Positions 5,997 to 9,510 of a stretch of 9,510 nucleotides of DNA are shown piece after piece. The DNA comes from Clostridia bacterium. Its GTDB lineage: Bacteria; Bacillota_A; Clostridia; Christensenellales; Borkfalkiaceae. The notes under the pieces were generated by a model. It was not told the DNA's origin and made no database searches. It saw only the letters and a list, made by a program, of their open reading frames with translations. The stretch is from the NCBI GenBank assembly GCA_017457015.1, contig JAFTIG010000050.1, positions 1 to 9,510 on the forward strand, read 5' to 3'. The position numbers and the translations under genes are program-made. Position 1 is the stretch's first letter; each line of letters opens with the position of its first letter.

Positions 5997-6989
5997 ATGA
6001 AAGTTTTAAGGGCGTTTATATCGGTACTTTTATTGTGTGCCGTTTTATTTACTATTTTTTACGGAAAGTACAAAGTGGGTGAAAGCGTAACGAGCCAAAA
6101 CCCCGACGGATACAAAGGAATTATAACCTTATGGCAAATAGATAGTTTTGAAGGCGGTGTAGGTTCGAGAAAACAATTTTTACTAAAAGCGGCGCGTGCT
6201 TTTGAAAAACAAAACAGTGGCGTATTAGTAATGGTAATAAGTCATACTCCGACAAGCGTTGAAGAAAATATAAAAAACGGAATTTATCCCGATATAATAT
6301 CGTATGGCGCAGGAGTAGACGTTAAAGGGTATAGCGAATTAAAAGTTTCACGAACTGTAAACGGTGGAATAGTAGGTGAAAAAACTTTTGCTACCGCATG
6401 GTGTAGGGGTGGTTACGCAATAATTGCAAACCCAGAACTAACTGATAACGTCAGTAACGAACTAGATTCGCTTATCGTATCGCAAGGCGAGTTAAATTGT
6501 CCGCTGGTAGCGCTATTATTAGAAGACGTTAAAGTTAAAAATATTGAAATACTTAAACCTATGGACGCTTATATAAAATTCACTCAAGGCAAAAGTAAGT
6601 ATTTTTTAGGTACTCAAAGGGATATAAATAGACTTTCAAGCCGTGGGTTTGAAGTGATAGTTAAACCGCTCACGGCATATAACGATTTGTATCAATATCT
6701 TTCGGTTACGTCAAAAGAAGAAAATAAACGCCACTACAGTGAAAAGTTTATCGACTATCTATTAAGCGATAAAGTGCAAAAGGATCTGTCTAAAATAGGT
6801 ATGCTATCGCCGTTTATAGACGTGGTCAATGAAAATCCGCACCTAAATTCAATGCAGGAAAATTTTTCTTTCTCTACTATTTCAGCGTTTACGTCACGCC
6901 TTACCATTGAAGAAATCAACTATCTTTCCTTAAAAGCGGTGAGTGGTGATAAAGATGCTTTAAATAAAATTAAAAAAATGCTCGTTTAA
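5997..6989 (+). CDS. Solute-binding-like exported protein, no transporter nearby
   Basis: Predicted exported or membrane-anchored protein of 330 residues. Residues 5-22 form a hydrophobic signal or anchor after MKVLR; the LLLC at 11-14 lacks the small residue before Cys expected in a lipobox, so lipoprotein attachment is doubtful. The mature part begins with GIITLWQIDSFEGGVGSR, and then a helix leading to an AFEKQN-type segment and YPDIISYGAG, the pattern at the N terminus of extracellular solute-binding proteins (SBP_bac_1-like). It is shorter than most of that group (commonly over 400 residues). There is no permease or ATPase gene beside it, so a transport role is not supported by context; it may be a sensor or envelope protein. 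It stands alone between a terminator and the murB promoter. No Shine-Dalgarno sequence precedes the ATG. The coding call is firm; the function is tentative. Confidence 0.75.
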   Translation: MKVLRAFISVLLLCAVLFTIFYGKYKVGESVTSQNPDGYKGIITLWQIDSFEGGVGSRKQFLLKAARAFEKQNSGVLVMVISHTPTSVEENIKNGIYPDIISYGAGVDVKGYSELKVSRTVNGGIVGEKTFATAWCRGGYAIIANPELTDNVSNELDSLIVSQGELNCPLVALLLEDVKVKNIEILKPMDAYIKFTQGKSKYFLGTQRDINRLSSRGFEVIVKPLTAYNDLYQYLSVTSKEENKRHYSEKFIDYLLSDKVQKDLSKIGMLSPFIDVVNENPHLNSMQENFSFSTISAFTSRLTIEEINYLSLKAVSGDKDALNKIKKMLV

Positions 6990-6991
6990 TC

Positions 6992-7020
6992 TTGAAAAAA
7001 TACTTAAAATATAGTAAAAT
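6992..7020 (+). promoter_or_regulatory. Candidate promoter of the murB-PHP-whiA operon
   Basis: TTGAAA (6992-6997), a 17-base spacer and TAAAAT (7015-7020) form a good sigma-A pair lying immediately after the stop codon of the upstream gene. The predicted start near 7027 would fall within the AAGGAG ribosome-binding site (7026-7031), so either the leader is extremely short or the true start is slightly upstream. No terminator separates the preceding gene, so read-through is possible. Confidence 0.5.
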
Positions 7021-7035
7021 GATATAAGGAGTTTT

Positions 7036-7929
7036 ATGTGCTTTAAAAACGCGCTCTCAGAACTTACCCACGTTAAAATACTTTATGACGAACCAATGAA
7101 AAAACATACGGGGCTGGGAGTTGGCGGTTGCGCTAGATACTATGCGGAAATAGATAGCCTGTTTTCCTTAAATAGACTTCTTATGCTTGCAAAAGAATTT
7201 AGGGTAAAATATAAAGCCATAGGGGCAGGTACTAACTTGTTGGTTTCCGATTTGGGTTTCGACGGGTTAATAATAAATACCGCACGCCTCAACGACGTCT
7301 TTTTTAAACGTGACGAAGTGCGTGTAATGGCAGGCGCAAAACTAGAAAAACTTATAAAGTTTGCGCTTGATCACCGCTTGACGGGGCTTGAAGCACTTTC
7401 CGGTATTCCTGCGAGTGTGGGTGGTGCAGTGGTTATGAACGCCGGCGCGTTTGGGCATAATATATCCGAGCATTTAACTAGCGTGGAAACGTTAGATAAC
7501 GGCAAAATTAAAATATACGATAAAGACGACTGTAAATTTTCGTATCGTAGCAGTAGATTTTTAGCCAAGAAAGAAATCGTAGTTTCCGCAACCTTTCGTT
7601 TAACTGCTGGTGAGCGAGAGATAATATTAGCAGGAATAAAAACGTATACCGAATTAAGACGCAGTATTCAACCAACTGGCAGAAGTTGCGGTTCGGTTTT
7701 TAAAAATCCAAAGCCTTACACGGCAGGCGCTCTAATAGATAAACTTGGATTGAAAGGTTATTCTGTCGGTGGAGCGACCGTATCTAATAAACACGGCAAT
7801 TTTATTTTGACCGATCAAAAGGCAAAGGCAAAAGACGTATATAATTTGATTAACTTTATAAAGAAAAAGGTAAAAGACGAATTCGGCGTAGACCTTTATG
7901 AAGAAGTCGAATTCGTAGGGGAGTTTTAA
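7036..7929 (+). CDS. murB: UDP-N-acetylenolpyruvoylglucosamine reductase
   Basis: FAD-dependent cytoplasmic enzyme that uses NADPH to reduce UDP-GlcNAc-enolpyruvate to UDP-MurNAc, the second committed step of peptidoglycan precursor synthesis. The 297 residues match the shorter type II MurB of Gram-positive bacteria. FAD-binding signatures are GAGTNLLVSD (63-72) and SGIPASVGGAVVMNAGAFG. FSYRSSRF carries Y170 and R171. The proton donor is S220 in CGSVFKNP, and the C-terminal catalytic glutamate is probably E290 in EEVEFVGEF. AAGGAG (7026-7031) precedes the ATG by four bases, a slightly short gap. Its stop TAA overlaps the next start by one base (TAATG), indicating translational coupling. Placement beside a PHP phosphatase and whiA is common in Bacillota. 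Confidence 0.97.
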   Translation: MCFKNALSELTHVKILYDEPMKKHTGLGVGGCARYYAEIDSLFSLNRLLMLAKEFRVKYKAIGAGTNLLVSDLGFDGLIINTARLNDVFFKRDEVRVMAGAKLEKLIKFALDHRLTGLEALSGIPASVGGAVVMNAGAFGHNISEHLTSVETLDNGKIKIYDKDDCKFSYRSSRFLAKKEIVVSATFRLTAGEREIILAGIKTYTELRRSIQPTGRSCGSVFKNPKPYTAGALIDKLGLKGYSVGGATVSNKHGNFILTDQKAKAKDVYNLINFIKKKVKDEFGVDLYEEVEFVGEF

Positions 7930-8702
7930 TGATACTTTCATCAGATTATCATACCCACACCGTATATAGTCACGGGAAAGGGCAAATAATCGATAACGCG
8001 CTTGTTGCAAAAGAAAAGGGGCTTAAAGAGATAGGTATATCCGATCACGGTTTTTCGCACCCTGCTTTTGGGCTTACCAAAAGAAAATTACCAAAAATGC
8101 GAGTTGAGTGTGATTTAGCGACTAAACAGACGGGCGTTAACGTGCTTTTAGGTATAGAATCAAATATTATAGGAACTGACGGTACGGTAGACTTAAAACC
8201 AAAAACGTACGATTATTTTGATATTTTTCTTGCAGGAATACACAAGTTCGTAATGTACAAATTCGGCACGGCGTTTTCACTGTTTATTCCTAACTTTTTC
8301 AGTTCAACGTTTAATAAAAAGAAGATATCTAAAAGTTTGATAAAAAACAATACGAAAACTTTTATAAACGTCATAAAAAATAATCCCGTAGACGTAATTA
8401 CTCACGTTAATTTTTGTTGTTTTGCGGACGCGGTAGAAGTTGCAAAGGTGGCGGCTGATTACGGAACGTATATAGAACTTAACGCTAAAAAGACGCATCT
8501 TACTGATGAAGAACTTTTTAACGTCGCAAAGACGGGTGTAAATTTTGTAATAAGTTCGGACGCGCATACTCCCGATAGAGTCGGTGAAATTTCTCTTGTG
8601 GAAAAATTGTTGCAAAGGGTAAGCGTTCCTGAAAGTCAAATAGCAAATATTAACGGTAAAATTCCCGAAATGCGCTTTAAGAGTTTTAAGGAGAAAGGTT
8701 GA
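7929..8702 (+). CDS. PHP-domain metal-dependent phosphatase, YcdX-like
   Basis: Polymerase-and-histidinol-phosphatase superfamily protein of 257 residues, a trinuclear-metal phosphoesterase fold. All nine ligand positions known from E. coli YcdX have a counterpart: H8, H10 and H15 in DYHTHTVYSHGKG, H40 in SDHG, E77 in GIESN, H105 in GIHK, H159 in THVN, and D211 and H213 in SSDAHTPDRVG. It should therefore be catalytically competent. The substrate is unknown; relatives hydrolyse small phosphates or histidinol phosphate, but no histidine genes are nearby. Residues about 107-140 form a lysine- and phenylalanine-rich insertion between the H105 and H159 ligands. The ATG overlaps the murB stop by one base, and the TGA overlaps the whiA ATG by one base, so the three are probably co-translated. 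Confidence 0.9.
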   Translation: MILSSDYHTHTVYSHGKGQIIDNALVAKEKGLKEIGISDHGFSHPAFGLTKRKLPKMRVECDLATKQTGVNVLLGIESNIIGTDGTVDLKPKTYDYFDIFLAGIHKFVMYKFGTAFSLFIPNFFSSTFNKKKISKSLIKNNTKTFINVIKNNPVDVITHVNFCCFADAVEVAKVAADYGTYIELNAKKTHLTDEELFNVAKTGVNFVISSDAHTPDRVGEISLVEKLLQRVSVPESQIANINGKIPEMRFKSFKEKG

Positions 8703-9510
8703 TGAATTTTACCGACAAGATAAAATCGGAAATACTATCAAAGCCACCGAAGGACAGGCACTGCAAAATTGCGTTCATAGCAGGACTAATAAGGGGTTCA
8801 GGCGTTTTGTACGAAAAAGACGGAGAGTTAGGTTTAGAGTTTAAAGCGTTTGACGAAGAAACCGCTCTTGCCTTAACTACCGCGTTTAACAATCTGTTTT
8901 CGTACGATATAAGAGAAGTAACGGTAACCGAAGATAAACTCAATAAAAAGGACAGGTTTTATCTAAATATCAGTGGCGCGCGCGCCGTAGATATATTAAA
9001 AGAACTCGGCGTTTTAATTGAAGACGGCGACGGAGTTGCGGTAGACCATAAATTTTACGGTAGACTTACCAAGAGGGAGTGTTGCCTACGCGCTTTTATA
9101 AGGGGACTTTTCGTAGCGTCGGGAAGTTGCACTCTGCCAACGGAAAACGATTCGTCAAGTACGGGCTATCATTTAGAAATAAACTTTTCACATTACGAGC
9201 CGGCGTTTGAAACTAGTTCGGTTTTAGCCGAGTACGGCGTTTTAACAAAAATAGTAAAGCGTAGAGACGGGTATATCGTGTATATAAAGAGTGCGGAAGA
9301 AATTAAGGATTTTATTGCTTTTTTACCCGCACCCGTGTCAGTGCTAAAACTCACTGATTTAATGATAAATAGAGAGTTTTCAAACCAAATAAACCGCCAA
9401 AAAAACTGCGATCTAGGCAACGTAAACAAGCAGGTAGAGGCGTCGGCAAAACAGATAGCCGCAATAGAAAAAATAGAACAGACCACTGGACTTGACGCGT
9501 TAAAGCAGGA
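8702..9510 (+). CDS. whiA: DNA-binding protein WhiA, cut by the window end
   Basis: WhiA joins a degenerate LAGLIDADG homing-endonuclease fold to a C-terminal helix-turn-helix. It controls sporulation genes in Streptomyces and affects cell division and growth in Bacillus. The visible 269 complete codons show the N-terminal pattern DKIKSEIL, RHCKIAFIAGLIRGSG, the second repeat RECCLRAFIRGLFVASGSC followed by GYHLEINF, and the family signature NCDLGNVNKQVEASAKQIAAI that opens the HTH region. Roughly the last 40-50 residues, including most of the HTH, lie beyond position 9510. AAGGAG at 8688-8693, inside the end of the PHP gene, serves as ribosome-binding site eight bases before the ATG. TGATG links it to the upstream stop. 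rapZ and yvcK, frequent neighbours in Bacillota, are absent from this interval. Confidence 0.95.
   Translation, partial: MNFTDKIKSEILSKPPKDRHCKIAFIAGLIRGSGVLYEKDGELGLEFKAFDEETALALTTAFNNLFSYDIREVTVTEDKLNKKDRFYLNISGARAVDILKELGVLIEDGDGVAVDHKFYGRLTKRECCLRAFIRGLFVASGSCTLPTENDSSSTGYHLEINFSHYEPAFETSSVLAEYGVLTKIVKRRDGYIVYIKSAEEIKDFIAFLPAPVSVLKLTDLMINREFSNQINRQKNCDLGNVNKQVEASAKQIAAIEKIEQTTGLDALKQ

Overview
The window looks like a chromosomal housekeeping region of a low-GC Bacillota, most likely a Clostridia-type organism. This is inferred from the AT-rich sequence, Shine-Dalgarno sites of the AGGAG type, sigma-A-like promoters, intrinsic terminators, and two gene orders familiar from Bacillota: rpsO-pnp-ylxY-M16 peptidase (as in Bacillus subtilis rpsO-pnpA-ylxY-ymxG) and murB-PHP phosphatase-whiA. 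All genes lie on the plus strand. I see no insertion sequence, CRISPR array, phage gene or tRNA.

Layout. Positions 1-196 hold no gene I can name but contain a foldable segment (33-106) and a promoter-like pair just before a family 2 glycosyltransferase (197-1218). That gene is broken by a one-base deletion near position 253. Next is rpsO (1376-1639) with its own promoter, a roughly 95-nt leader and a terminator. pnp follows (1757-3853), ending in a strong terminator. A second transcription unit then carries a YlxY-type degenerate polysaccharide deacetylase (3967-4677) and an M16 zinc peptidase (4690-5931), closed by a strong terminator. A lone secreted or membrane-anchored solute-binding-like protein (5997-6989) precedes the tightly overlapping murB (7036-7929), PHP phosphatase (7929-8702) and whiA (8702 to beyond the window end) cluster.

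How the genes relate. rpsO and pnp join translation to RNA turnover. ylxY and the M16 protease are their usual Bacillota neighbours, with roles that remain poorly defined. murB makes the peptidoglycan precursor UDP-MurNAc, and whiA encodes a DNA-binding protein tied to cell division and growth, so the right end is a cell-envelope and division cluster. In many Bacillota rapZ (yvcJ) and yvcK sit just before whiA; here they do not.

No clearly new system is visible. The points most worth a second look are the frameshifted glycosyltransferase, an inverted repeat that can mask the ylxY ribosome-binding site in read-through RNA, the candidate rpsO leader structure, the orphan solute-binding-like protein with no visible ribosome-binding site, and the unassigned foldable segment at the left edge.
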